NCBI GenBank assembly: GCA_934167835.1
Contig: CAKPLZ010000009.1
Span: forward strand, 1 to 57,500
DNA: 57,500 bases
From: an uncultured Clostridia bacterium
GTDB lineage: Bacteria > Bacillota > Clostridia > TANB77 > CAG-508
Reading direction: 5' to 3'
Part shown: positions 26,471 to 35,293 of the stretch, in pieces
Position numbering within the stretch: position 1 is the first letter of the stretch
Layout: each line of letters opens with the position of its first letter
Position numbers and translations under genes: made by a program
Notes under the pieces: model-generated
The model's input: the letters and a program-made list of their open reading frames with translations, nothing else
Told to the model about the DNA's origin: nothing
The model's database searches: none

Positions 26471-26947
26471 ATGCAAACCAAAAGATTAAAAGGTGATAAA
26501 GGAATAGTGGTAGCAGATGCATTAGTATCAGTTTTGCTTATTTTGCTATTTGGTGGATTAATAGTAACCATTATTTCTACAATAGTAAATGAAACAACTA
26601 AAGTTAAATTTAATAGCACACATATAGAACTTGAAACAGAAGTTTTTGAATATGTTCAAAAACTAAGCTATGAACAAACAACTGATGAAAGAATTATAAA
26701 CTACTTAAATAAAAAATACAGCAATGACACTGATTATATTTCTTTTGGAAACTCAACAGATGATTTAACAACACCATGTAAAGTTGCAATAAAGGTTGAA
26801 CAATATGGTAAAGATGATGGAAAACTAGATTTGATAAAAATTATAACAATATCAATTGAAAACACATCATCAGATGAACAATATAAAACAGAAGTATCAA
26901 CATTAAAAAAGAGAACAGAAGCAGAAGTAGATGATTTGTTAAGCTAA
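26471..26947 (+). CDS. Minor pilin-like protein
   Basis: 158 aa. MQTKRLKGDKGIVVADALVS is a basic leader with Gly before a hydrophobic helix (about 15-37, LLILLFGGLIVTIISTIV), as in type II pseudopilins, followed by a polar, charged domain of about 110 residues. No further family is recognisable. Position between pilD and pilB supports a minor pilin or priming subunit. Confidence 0.65.
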   Translation: MQTKRLKGDKGIVVADALVSVLLILLFGGLIVTIISTIVNETTKVKFNSTHIELETEVFEYVQKLSYEQTTDERIINYLNKKYSNDTDYISFGNSTDDLTTPCKVAIKVEQYGKDDGKLDLIKIITISIENTSSDEQYKTEVSTLKKRTEAEVDDLLS

Positions 26948-27040
26948 AAAGGAAATTTTATGTAATATCAAAAAATGTATTTAAAAAATAGGTAAAATAT
27001 AATATAATAATATTATAATAACAAATGAAAGGAGCTTAAA

Positions 27041-28669
27041 ATGGATTCAAAAAAAAGAGGACCAATAGGAATAGAGCTAGTAAGGAGAGGAATTTTAACA
27101 CAAGCAGATATTGATAAGGTGTTAGAATATCAAAGAAGAAACCCAGGAAAGAAAATTATAGAAATAATAGACACGCTTAATTTATGCGACCAATATGTAT
27201 TATTACAAGTATTAGCAGAAGTTTTAAACGAAAAAACAATGCTTTTTGGTTATGGAAATTTAAAAATTGATGTAAAAAAATATATATCACTAGATATGGC
27301 CCAAAAATATCTAGCAATTCCGTTTGAAATTAATGGCGAAAAAATAAAGGTTTGTTTTTCAGATAGCAGTAGCGAGTCAGCAGTAGAAGCTGTAAGATTA
27401 ATCCTTTTAAATAAAGGGCTTGTGATGGAAAAATATGTTACATTTGAGAGGAATATTAAATCTGTGTTAAACTCTTTAGAAGGAACAGACTCAGACAATA
27501 TTAATACAGGTGATGATGCAACAACATTAGTAGATAGTATTATAAAAACAGCAATGAGAAAAAGAGCTAGTGATATTCATATAGAACCATTAGAAGACTC
27601 TGTAAGGGTAAGATACAGAATAGATGGAGAACTGGTTAAGGCAACTGAAATAAAGAAAGAAAAACAAAATCAAATTATAGGAAGATTAAAAGCAATATCA
27701 AACATGTTCCAAGAAAAACAAGAATCACAAGATGGTAGAATTGTTTTATATCCAGATTATAACATCCGTGTTTCTTCACAAAAAAATATTTTTGGAGAAA
27801 AATTTGTTTTAAGACTATTAAAGAAGAACATGAATATTAGAGGATTAGCAGAACTTGGATTTGAGCAAACAGAAGACGAAGTAAGAAAAAAACTAAATAA
27901 AAGAAACAGTATTACAATAATTGCAGCTCCAACAGGTGAAGGTAAAACAACAACACTTTATAGTATAATAGACTATTTAAATAATCCAAGCATAAATATT
28001 ACAACAATTGAAGACCCAGTTGAAATTCGTATTCCTGGATTAAACCAAATAGAGGTAACAGAAAAATTAAGATTCTCAGATTCATTAAGAACAGTATTAA
28101 GACAAGACCCTGATATAGTTTTAGTAGGAGAAATAAGAGATACAGAAACTGCTGAAATTGCAATGCAAGCAGGACAAACAGGACACTATGTTTTATCAAC
28201 AATACATACAATAGACAGCCTAGAAGTTATTACAAGGCTTAGAAAAATGGGAATTTCTGATTATGATATTTCAAGTACAATTGCAACTGTAATATCACAA
28301 AGATTGGTAAGAAAAGTATGCCCTAAATGTGCAAAACAAAGAGAATTTACGGAAAAAGAAAAAGAAATAATCAAAGGAATAATGGACAAGTACAATGTGC
28401 CAGTAGATTTTACAAATAAATATACTTATGTGCCAGTAGGATGTAAGGAATGCAACAATACAGGATTTTATGATAGAATAGGTATATTTGAAGTACTTAC
28501 ATTAACAGATGAAATAAAAGAAAAAATCATCAAGGGTGAGTCAAGCTTAGAAATAAGACAAACCGCTATACAAGAGGGATACAAGCCATTAGCAGTAGAC
28601 GGAATGAACAAAGTTTTAAGAGGAATAACAACATTAGAAGAAATAAATAAAAAAGTAATAATATATTAA
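27041..28669 (+). CDS. pilB: Type IV pilus extension ATPase PilB
   Basis: 542 aa. The N-terminal GspE/MshEN domain (about 1-140) is followed by the hexameric secretion ATPase: APTGEGKTTTLYS (Walker A, near residue 293), EDPVE (Asp box), LVGEIRD (Walker B), GHYVLSTIHT (His box), then the zinc-binding CPKC and CKECNNTGF pairs. It powers pilus extension from the cytoplasmic face. AGGAG seven bases before the start. No CGG codon. Confidence 0.92.
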   Translation: MDSKKRGPIGIELVRRGILTQADIDKVLEYQRRNPGKKIIEIIDTLNLCDQYVLLQVLAEVLNEKTMLFGYGNLKIDVKKYISLDMAQKYLAIPFEINGEKIKVCFSDSSSESAVEAVRLILLNKGLVMEKYVTFERNIKSVLNSLEGTDSDNINTGDDATTLVDSIIKTAMRKRASDIHIEPLEDSVRVRYRIDGELVKATEIKKEKQNQIIGRLKAISNMFQEKQESQDGRIVLYPDYNIRVSSQKNIFGEKFVLRLLKKNMNIRGLAELGFEQTEDEVRKKLNKRNSITIIAAPTGEGKTTTLYSIIDYLNNPSINITTIEDPVEIRIPGLNQIEVTEKLRFSDSLRTVLRQDPDIVLVGEIRDTETAEIAMQAGQTGHYVLSTIHTIDSLEVITRLRKMGISDYDISSTIATVISQRLVRKVCPKCAKQREFTEKEKEIIKGIMDKYNVPVDFTNKYTYVPVGCKECNNTGFYDRIGIFEVLTLTDEIKEKIIKGESSLEIRQTAIQEGYKPLAVDGMNKVLRGITTLEEINKKVIIY

Positions 28670-28689
28670 TTACAGATGAGGAGAAGAGT

Positions 28690-29787
28690 ATGATAAATAT
28701 TGATAACATATTTACAGCTGCAATAAAAGAAAATGCATCAGATATTCATTTAGTAGTAGGAAAAAAACCACTAATCAGGGTATCTAGAATATTAAAAGAA
28801 ATTGAAAGTGAAGAAATTTTAAAAAATGATGATATGTATGAAATATATGATTATTTCGTACATGGAAACATCAATTTAGATGAAGAATATAGAACAACAA
28901 GAAAAATAGACTTTTCTTATGTGTATGATGATGTAAGATTTAGAGGTAATATATCATCTTCAGATGGAGTTCCAGTTGCAACACTAAGATTAATAAAAAG
29001 CGAATTACCAAGATTTGGAGACTTAGGAGTACCAGATGTTGTAAGAAGGATGATGTACCAACCACAAGGATTAATCCTTGTAACTGGTAAAACAAACTCA
29101 GGAAAAACAACAACATTAAATGCATTAATAAACGAAATAAACCAAACAGAAAATAAAAAAATACTTTCACTAGAAAAACCAATTGAGTATAAACATACAT
29201 CTCAAAAATCATTAATAGTTCAAAAAGAAGTTGGAGAAGGAAAAGACGTATTAACATATAGAGATGGTGTAAAAAATGCATTAAGAGAAGACTGTGATAT
29301 CCTAATAATAGGAGAGATTAGAGATAAAGAAACAATGGAAGCAGCTATAGATATGGCTGAATCAGGACACTTAGTATTAGGTACATTACATACAAAATCA
29401 TGTGCTGAAACAATTGACAGAATAATCAACTTTTATGAAATTAGAGATCAAGCTTCAGTAAAATATCTATTATCATCACTTTTAAAATTAATAATTTCTC
29501 AAAGGTTAATAAGAGGAAATGAAGATAAACTTGTTTTGGTACCAGAAGTTATGGTAGTAGACAACGTAGTTGCAGGATGTATTAGAAAAGAAAAATTCAG
29601 CGTATCAGAACTTGAGGATGCAATCCAAAGCAGTTTGGGAAAGGGAAATGTAAGCCTTATTAATGCCCTTGCAGAACTATATGTTAACAATAAAATAACT
29701 TTAGACCAAGCAAAAGCACAGCTAGAAGAAAAGAACCTAGAGGTATTAAATAGAACAATAATGCAAATGAAAATGAAGATGATGTAA
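28690..29787 (+). CDS. pilT: Type IV pilus retraction ATPase PilT
   Basis: 365 aa. VTGKTNSGKTTTLNAL (Walker A), IIGEIRDKETMEAA (Walker B) and GHLVLGTLHT (His box) in the PilT order; the C-terminal part IINFYEIRDQASVKYLL is PilT-like. Compared with PilB it lacks the zinc module and N-terminal domain. Its presence indicates retractile pili, so twitching or DNA uptake is likely. 20 bases after pilB. Confidence 0.92.
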   Translation: MINIDNIFTAAIKENASDIHLVVGKKPLIRVSRILKEIESEEILKNDDMYEIYDYFVHGNINLDEEYRTTRKIDFSYVYDDVRFRGNISSSDGVPVATLRLIKSELPRFGDLGVPDVVRRMMYQPQGLILVTGKTNSGKTTTLNALINEINQTENKKILSLEKPIEYKHTSQKSLIVQKEVGEGKDVLTYRDGVKNALREDCDILIIGEIRDKETMEAAIDMAESGHLVLGTLHTKSCAETIDRIINFYEIRDQASVKYLLSSLLKLIISQRLIRGNEDKLVLVPEVMVVDNVVAGCIRKEKFSVSELEDAIQSSLGKGNVSLINALAELYVNNKITLDQAKAQLEEKNLEVLNRTIMQMKMKMM

Positions 29788-29815
29788 ATTTAAAATAGAA
29801 CGGAGGAAGCCTAAG

Positions 29816-31165
29816 ATGCCTTTATACAAATATAGAGCGGCAACACGTACAGGGGATATTGTAGAATATAAGACAGATGCACCAAATAAATACATACTAC
29901 TAAGAAAACTTAAAAATAATGGTTTATATCCAATATCAATAACATCTTTTAACATTAAATCAGATAAAAAGGTAAAAAAACAAAGAAGAAACATTGAAAC
30001 AAGCCACAGTGTATTAAAACAAGTTAGAGCAGAGCAAATAGAAAAAAACATGTCTAAACATGACAGCTGGTTTAAAAGAATGGATGAAGCTTTACGTAGA
30101 AACCAAAAAATCAAAAAAAGAGATATAGTTGTATTTACTCAAAATTTGTATTTACTTAAAAAAGCAGATTTTAACAATATACATGCTTTATCAACAGTTA
30201 TAGAAACAGTAGAAAATCCAACGTTAAAAGCAATAATTGAAGATATTTTGCTAGGAGTAGAAGCAGGTGAAAATATGTATACAACAATGGAATATTACGG
30301 CTCAGTGTTTCCACCAATCTATATAAATATGATAAAGGTTGGAGAACTATCAGGTTCCCTAACAAATGCTTTAGAGCAAGCTGTTCACTACCTAGAAGAC
30401 ACAGAAGCGATGAATAAAAAACTAAGAGAAATATTAATACCAAACTTAGTCCAATTTGTTGGCTTAATGGTACTTGCAGTTGTAGGTACACTTATTTCAG
30501 TACCAATGATACAAAATGTTTTTGATAGTTTTGGTTCAAAAGAACAACTACCACCACTTACAGTTGCATTTTCAAATTTTCTAAATTGGTTCACAAAAAT
30601 ATGGTATATACCAACAGCAATAATAGCAGCAATAATAGTAGCAGTTGTATTATATGTTAGAACACCTAGAGGAAAATATAATTACCATTATTTTAAATAT
30701 AAAATGCCTATATTTGGAAAATTAATATATGCAATAGACTTTTCAAGGTTAGTTCAATCAATAGTACTTAACCTAAAAAATGGAGTAAGAATTCAAGAGG
30801 CACTTGAAACAAGTAGAAACATATCGAACAACCTAGTAATGCTATCACTTATAGAATCAGCAATAAACAATATATTAATAGGACAAAGCTGGATTGAACC
30901 ATTTGAACAATCAGGTTTATCAACACCAATGATAACAGAAATGTTAAAAATAGGTATGCAAACTGACTTAACAGAAATGATGGAAAAATTAAATGATTAT
31001 ATGCAAATTGATATTGACAACATAATTCAAAAAATCATAAAAATTCTGCCACAAATAGTTGCAATATTTGTTGGAATTGTTTTAATATTCGTAGTATTAG
31101 TAGTACTTGTGCCATTAATGCAAGTATACATGGGAGGATGGTTACTATCTTCTTACGAGTTTTAA
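29816..31165 (+). CDS. pilC: Type IV pilus inner-membrane platform protein PilC
   Basis: 449 aa. Two T2SSF domains: the first (about 105-230) contains GVEAGENMYTTMEYYGSVFP and IKVGELSGSLTNAL; the second (about 305-430) contains LVQSIVLNLKNGVRIQEAL. Three transmembrane helices lie near 205-225, 258-280 and 415-440. PilC couples the ATPases to the growing pilus. Last gene of the operon; the strong terminator at 31171 follows at once. Confidence 0.92.
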   Translation: MPLYKYRAATRTGDIVEYKTDAPNKYILLRKLKNNGLYPISITSFNIKSDKKVKKQRRNIETSHSVLKQVRAEQIEKNMSKHDSWFKRMDEALRRNQKIKKRDIVVFTQNLYLLKKADFNNIHALSTVIETVENPTLKAIIEDILLGVEAGENMYTTMEYYGSVFPPIYINMIKVGELSGSLTNALEQAVHYLEDTEAMNKKLREILIPNLVQFVGLMVLAVVGTLISVPMIQNVFDSFGSKEQLPPLTVAFSNFLNWFTKIWYIPTAIIAAIIVAVVLYVRTPRGKYNYHYFKYKMPIFGKLIYAIDFSRLVQSIVLNLKNGVRIQEALETSRNISNNLVMLSLIESAINNILIGQSWIEPFEQSGLSTPMITEMLKIGMQTDLTEMMEKLNDYMQIDIDNIIQKIIKILPQIVAIFVGIVLIFVVLVVLVPLMQVYMGGWLLSSYEF

Positions 31166-31170
31166 AACAA

Positions 31171-31197
31171 AAAAATCCGCATCCAGCGGATTTTTTT
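31171..31197 (+). terminator. Rho-independent terminator of the pilus operon
   Basis: AAAAATCCGC and GCGGATTTTT around the loop ATCCA. Its right half is part of a 32-bp direct repeat (see 31180-31211 and 33391-33422). Confidence 0.9.
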
Positions 31198-31211
31198 GTT
31201 TCATTTCATCT
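31180..31211 (+). repeat. 32-bp direct repeat, left copy
   Basis: Begins CATCCAGCGGATTTTTTTG and ends CATTTCATCT; identical to 33391-33422. The two copies bracket the module with the variable gene, the MutS-like remnant and the reverse-transcriptase remnant, so the module was inserted or duplicated at the terminator of the pilus operon. Confidence 0.9.
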
Positions 31212-31301
31212 GTCAACGATTTTTGAAAATGTCCTTCCCCAATTTTTGAACATAAGCCATGAAAAGTGGACCTTTTAAAATTTACAGGAAAAGTATTGAC
31301 A
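31211..31301 (+). repeat. Cassette 5' flank repeat, copy 1
   Basis: Starts TGTCAACGATTTTTGAAAAT and ends GGAAAAGTATTGACA; it matches 56949-57036 with small gaps and substitutions. Both stand just upstream of a prepilin-type gene. This copy lacks the TA leader ORF and long hairpin found in the other cassettes. Confidence 0.75.
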
Positions 31302-31324
31302 TTAAGAATTAAATAAGATAAACT
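31296..31324 (+). promoter_or_regulatory. Promoter of the variable gene at 31418
   Basis: TTGACA (31296-31301), 17 bp, TAAACT (31319-31324). The -35 box is the end of the 5' flank repeat. Confidence 0.75.
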
Positions 31325-31417
31325 ATAAATGTAAAATTTTTTAAAAAAAGTTTATAAAAAAGCAAACAAACAACCAAAGTAAAAACTTAAAAAAATTTTT
31401 AAGGAGGAAAACAGAAA

Positions 31418-32720
31418 ATGAATTTTAAATTTAAAAACAAATCTGGAATAACATTAATCGCCTTGATTATTACGATAATTGTAATGTTAATCCTAGTAGC
31501 AGTCAGCATAAGCGTAGCACTAAACACAGGGCTATTCAAATCAGCAGGAGATGCCACAAAAAACTGGAAATCAGCTCAAGATGCAGAAGCAAATGTTGGG
31601 TCTGAAATTAAAATAGGGGATAAAACTTATTCAAGCATAGAAGAGTATATAGAGGATACAAAACCATTACCAGAAGGAGCCGGTAAAAGGTTTAGCGAAA
31701 CAAAGGAATATACGGATGGTACTAAAACAGCATGGATTCCAGCAGGTTTTACCGTGTCAGGAATAAATGGTGAAACAACAATAGATGGAGGACTCGTAAT
31801 ATACGATATACCAGAGAATGAATTAGGAAATGTAAAATGGGATGGAACAGAAAAAACAAAATATAATCAATTTGTATGGATACCGGTAGAAGTAAATAAA
31901 ACCACAGAACCAAAAGACACCGAAACTAGCATAGCAAGCTTATATAGGTCAGAATGGTCAAGTAACGCAAGGACAACAGAACTTTCTACAGACTATACAG
32001 AACCAAATACAACAAATGACACAAATGATAAAACAGGAATAGCAAGTCAAATCGAAAATTTAACAAAGAGTATATATAAATATGGAGGATTCTATATAGG
32101 CAGATACGAGGCAGGAAGTGAAACTCCAAGAACAAGTTCAACAACTGAAGTCACACCAATAGGCATAAAACAAGACATGTTCCCATACAATTATGTAAAA
32201 TGGGGAGAAAGCATGAGTAATATTGGAGAAGTAGGAGCAGTAGCTTTATCAAACAGTTTGTATAATTCAAGCAATTATGGAGCAACCAGCATGTTATGTA
32301 CCGGAGCATGTTGGGACAGTATGTTAGATTTCATAAAAGATACAAAAAGTGTAACAAACAGTACAGACTGGGGAAATTATTATAATTCAGAGACATACAA
32401 AATATATAGAGGAAGTTTATATAGTAATTCAGCATGGAGTACAGCTAATACAACTGCTGGTACAGATGTAACAAAAAATAAAGGTATTTTACTAACCACA
32501 GGAGCAACAGAAAGAAACAGTTCCAAAAACATATATGATGTAGCAGGAAACTGTTATGAATGGACTACAGAGTCTAACTCTTCAGATTATCGAGTTTTCA
32601 GGGGCCGGCCCTTACAACGGCATTGGCTCTGGCCTTCCAGCTAGCAGCCGCAACTTCGACTTTCCGACCTACAGCTACAACGACGTTTCCTTCCGCCCTT
32701 CACTTTATGTAAATCTGTAA
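31418..32720 (+). CDS. Prepilin-type surface protein with FGE/C-type-lectin domain; +1 shift at CGG 32606
   Basis: 433 aa after the shift, closely related to the protein at 5035. The N-terminus has an extra basic stretch (MNFKFKNKSGITLIALIIT) and then the same helix. The FGE-like domain shows FVWIPVE, FYIGRYEAGS, YGATSMLCTGACWD and GNCYEWTTES. Codon 397 is CGG in GGC CGG CCC. Frame 0 ends 12 codons on, while skipping the C gives G-PYNGIGSGLPASSRNFDF and the terminal FRPSLYVNL. The tail codons are mostly NNC or NNT, and the pairs differ from the gene at 5035 at first and second positions (for example AAC/TAC, CAC/GAC). This is the pattern left by adenine mutagenesis in diversity-generating retroelement targets. 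Confidence 0.8.
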
Positions 32721-32794
32721 GCTTGCAGGAGAATTGGTAATTGAGTAAATGATGGTAGTTTTATGGTAGACTGTTAGAAGCTAAGTATTCTTAG
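32718..32794 (+). repeat. 3' flank repeat shared with the gene at 5035
   Basis: TAAGCTTGCA through CTAAGTATTCTTAG matches 6356-6434. Confidence 0.8.
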
Positions 32795-32819
32795 CGAATT
32801 TTATACGCTAAGTGAAGGT

Positions 32820-32927
32820 AAATTTTTTTCTTGGGCGGTGGCCAAGAAAAAAATTTGCCCACTAGCGTGGCGCCACTAGCGTGGCGCTTTTTCTGCGTTT
32901 CAGGGCTTTTAAAAAGCCCACGAAACG
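32820..32927. repeat. Three successive inverted repeats, one a terminator
   Basis: This G+C-rich patch lies between the variable gene and the MutS-like remnant. First is a perfect 15-bp inverted repeat AAATTTTTTTCTTGG (32820-32834, 32842-32856). Next comes GCGCCAC/GTGGCGC (32870-32887) followed by TTTTT, a terminator built on the twice-repeated CACTAGCGTGGCG. Last is CGTTTC-GGGCTTTT with its complement (32896-32927). With the flank repeat and a ribosome-binding site they account for the 252-base gap to 32973. Confidence 0.75.
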
Positions 32928-32972
32928 TAAAAAAGCTATAACTAATACAAAATGTATAGGAGGATGTAAAAA

Positions 32973-33095
32973 ATGAGTTATAGCCAAATGGTAGATTTAT
33001 TAAGAATTGAACATAAAAACGAAATAGTATTTGTAAAAGCAGGAGCATTTTACATAGCAGTACAGGAAGATGCAGTATTTTTAAACAGAAAATAA
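32973..33095 (+). pseudogene. Truncated MutS domain-I-like small protein
   Basis: 40 codons from an ATG with AGGAGG: MSYSQMVDLLRIEHKNEIVF followed by VKAGAFYIAVQEDAV. The GxFYxxxxEDAV pattern matches the mismatch-recognition domain I of MutS. A TAA ends it in a run of A. Further coding-like sequence in another frame (about 33098-33180, INCLLCKGVSAYKDD) may be the rest of it. From memory, such small MutS-like proteins can stand next to reverse-transcriptase genes in Clostridia. Confidence 0.45.
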
Positions 33096-33190
33096 AAATA
33101 TAAATTGCTTATTGTGTAAAGGTGTAAGTGCATATAAAGATGATATATATTTGGAGACATTGCTGAAAAGAAATAAGCTATGAGAACCTA

Positions 33191-33430
33191 ATGAAAGCAC
33201 ATCTGCAGAGTAGAAAAGGTAAAGGATATAGAAAAGGAATTATTTTATTTAACCTAAAGCAAGAAGAATATATAAAGCCATATTTTGTACCACAATTTAT
33301 AGAAACAAGCTATGCTTGCTTAGAAAATAAAGGAATGCACAAAGCATGTTTAGATGTACAAAAAGCAATGAAACATTATCACATTTCTTTCATCCAGCGG
33401 ATTTTTTTGTTTCATTTCATCTTGTATTAA
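33191..33430 (+). pseudogene. Reverse-transcriptase remnant
   Basis: About 65 codons of homologous sequence without a proper start or end. KPYFVPQFIETSYACLENKG and MHKACLDVQKAMKHY resemble the first conserved block of bacterial reverse transcriptases (F-I-x-x-S-x-A-C-x-x-x-K-G-x-H-K-A). The catalytic YxDD part is absent: homology ends at 33390, exactly where the right copy of the 32-bp repeat begins. This looks like deletion of the rest of a retroelement by recombination. The in-frame CGG at 33398 lies in the repeat, beyond the homology. Confidence 0.5.
33391..33422 (+). repeat. 32-bp direct repeat, right copy
   Basis: Identical to 31180-31211 and joined directly to the reverse-transcriptase remnant. 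Confidence 0.9.
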
Positions 33431-33482
33431 TTTACTTTATATGGTAAAATATATTGGTGAAGGTAAAGTTGGAAAGGAAAAT

Positions 33483-34515
33483 ATGTTAAAAGAAAATATT
33501 AAAAATTATAATTTAGAAGAATTAAAACTAAAACTCGAAACATTACGGAGAAAAGAAGTTTAGAGCAGAACAAATCTTTCATTGGATTTATAAAGAAAAT
33601 GTAACAAGCTTTGATGATATGACAAATCTTTCAGAAGCTTTAAGACAAAAATTAAAAGAAAATTTTGATTTACATGTGTTCAATATAATAAAAAAACAAG
33701 AATCAAAAGACGGAACAAAAAAATATCTATTCGATGTTTTAGACAATAATGCAATTGAATCTGTTCTAATGGAATATAAATATGGAAAAACAATATGTGT
33801 ATCTACACAAATTGGATGCAAAATGGGATGCAAATTCTGTGCATCAACAGGAGTAAAATTTGCAAGAAGCCTAGAACCAGGAGAAATTGTAGAACAGCTA
33901 TTAGCAATAGAAAGAGATGAAAATATTCATATTTCAAATCTAGTTTTTATGGGAATTGGAGAACCACTAGATAATTATGATAATGTAATGAAAGCAATAA
34001 AAATATTAAACAATCCTAAAGGAATAAATATGGGAGCAAGGCATATAAGTATTTCAACAAGTGGATTAGTTCCGAATATTTATAAATTAGCAGATGAGAA
34101 TATTCAATGCACATTATCGATTTCACTTCATAGTGCATCAAATGAAAAGAGAAGCCAAATGATGCCTGTAAATAATGTTTATAATATTCAAGAACTTATG
34201 AAAGCATGTAGGTATTATATTGAAAAAACAAATAAGAGAATTTCATTTGAATATGCATTGGCTAAAGACAATAATGATAATCTTCAAGATGCAAAAGAAC
34301 TAGTAGCATTGTTAAAAGGCATGCTATGCCATGTTAATTTAATCCCAATAAATAAAATTGAGGATGGTAAATTTAGCAAAAGCACAAATGAAAATATAAT
34401 AAGATTTAGAGATTATCTAAATGCACATGGAATAGTTGCCACAATACGTAGAGAATTAGGCTCAGACATAGATGCGGCCTGCGGACAACTTAGAAAAAAA
34501 GAGGTGAGTAAATGA
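33483..34515 (+). CDS. rlmN: RlmN, 23S rRNA/tRNA adenine-C2 methyltransferase, read through a +1 shift at CGG 33546
   Basis: 343 aa after the shift, the normal RlmN size. Start at 33483 has GGAAAGG upstream. Frame 0 gives MLKENIKNYNLEELKLKLET and then codon 22 in TTA CGG AGA; four codons later it stops. Skipping the C gives L-G-EKKFRAEQIFHWIYKENV, the well-conserved G-E-x-x-x-R-x-x-Q-I-x-x-W-I-Y of RlmN. The radical SAM cluster is CKMGCKFC, and the C-terminal AACGQLR holds the methyl-carrying Cys. RlmN makes m2A at 23S position 2503 and tRNA position 37, which bears on decoding accuracy. It overlaps stp by ATGA. Confidence 0.93.
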
Positions 34516-35243
34516 AAATATATGCAGAAACAGATATAGGAAATGTTAGAAAAATGAACCAAGATGCATATTATATTTCAGAAGAAAGTGATACTTATAA
34601 ATTGTGCATTTTGGCGGATGGAATGGGTGGCTACACTGGAGGAGAAGTTGCAAGTAGAGTAGCATGCAAAAGTGCAGCAGAATATATAAAACAAAATCTT
34701 GATGATAATAAAACGTATTCAAAAGAAGCAATAATGCAAGTTATTAGAGACGCAATGAATTATGCAAACAATGTTGTTTTTGAAATGTCTAGACAACAAA
34801 AAGAACTTGAACAAATGGGTACTACATTAGAAGTTTGTGTAATATATAATAATAGAATTCATATAGGCCATATTGGAGACAGTAGGATTTATAGAATACG
34901 ACAAGGAATAATGAGAAAACTTACTGTTGACCATAGTTATGTTCAAAAATTAGTAAAAGATGGAACAATAACTAAGGAAGAAGCCATAAATCATCCAAAG
35001 AAAAACATGTTGATGAAAGCATTAGGATGTGAACCAGAAATAGAACCAGATATTATGGTAAAAGGATTTAATCCAAATGATGTAATATTAATATGTTCTG
35101 ATGGATTAACAAACATGATAGCTGAACAAGAAATATTAAACATTGTAGAAAGTGATATTCAAAATGCTACACAAAATCTGATAAGAAAAGCAAAAGAACT
35201 GGGTGGCTATGATAATATTACAACTATTATAATTGAAAGTTAG
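34512..35243 (+). CDS. stp: PP2C-type serine/threonine phosphatase
   Basis: 243 aa. Metal-binding motifs of the Stp/PrpC family are present: ETDIGNVRKMNQDAYY, LCILADGMGGYTGGE, IGHIGDSRIYR and ICSDGLTNMI with GYDNITTI at the end. It removes phosphates added by the PASTA kinase encoded next. The gene overlaps rlmN by 4 bases and leads into prkC 50 bases on, the usual Firmicutes order. No CGG codon. Confidence 0.93.
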   Translation: MKIYAETDIGNVRKMNQDAYYISEESDTYKLCILADGMGGYTGGEVASRVACKSAAEYIKQNLDDNKTYSKEAIMQVIRDAMNYANNVVFEMSRQQKELEQMGTTLEVCVIYNNRIHIGHIGDSRIYRIRQGIMRKLTVDHSYVQKLVKDGTITKEEAINHPKKNMLMKALGCEPEIEPDIMVKGFNPNDVILICSDGLTNMIAEQEILNIVESDIQNATQNLIRKAKELGGYDNITTIIIES

Positions 35244-35293
35244 AATGAATTGCTGGAAACAAAAAACGCCTCATGAAAGGAATGTGATAAAAA

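Noticed and set aside
31180..33422. Insertion sequence or transposon
   Set aside because: The repeats are direct, 32 bp long and coincide with a terminator; no transposase or terminal inverted repeats are present.
33391..33430. In-frame CGG at 33398 as a counterexample
   Set aside because: It is inside the 32-bp direct repeat, a copied half terminator, past the end of the reverse-transcriptase homology in a broken gene.
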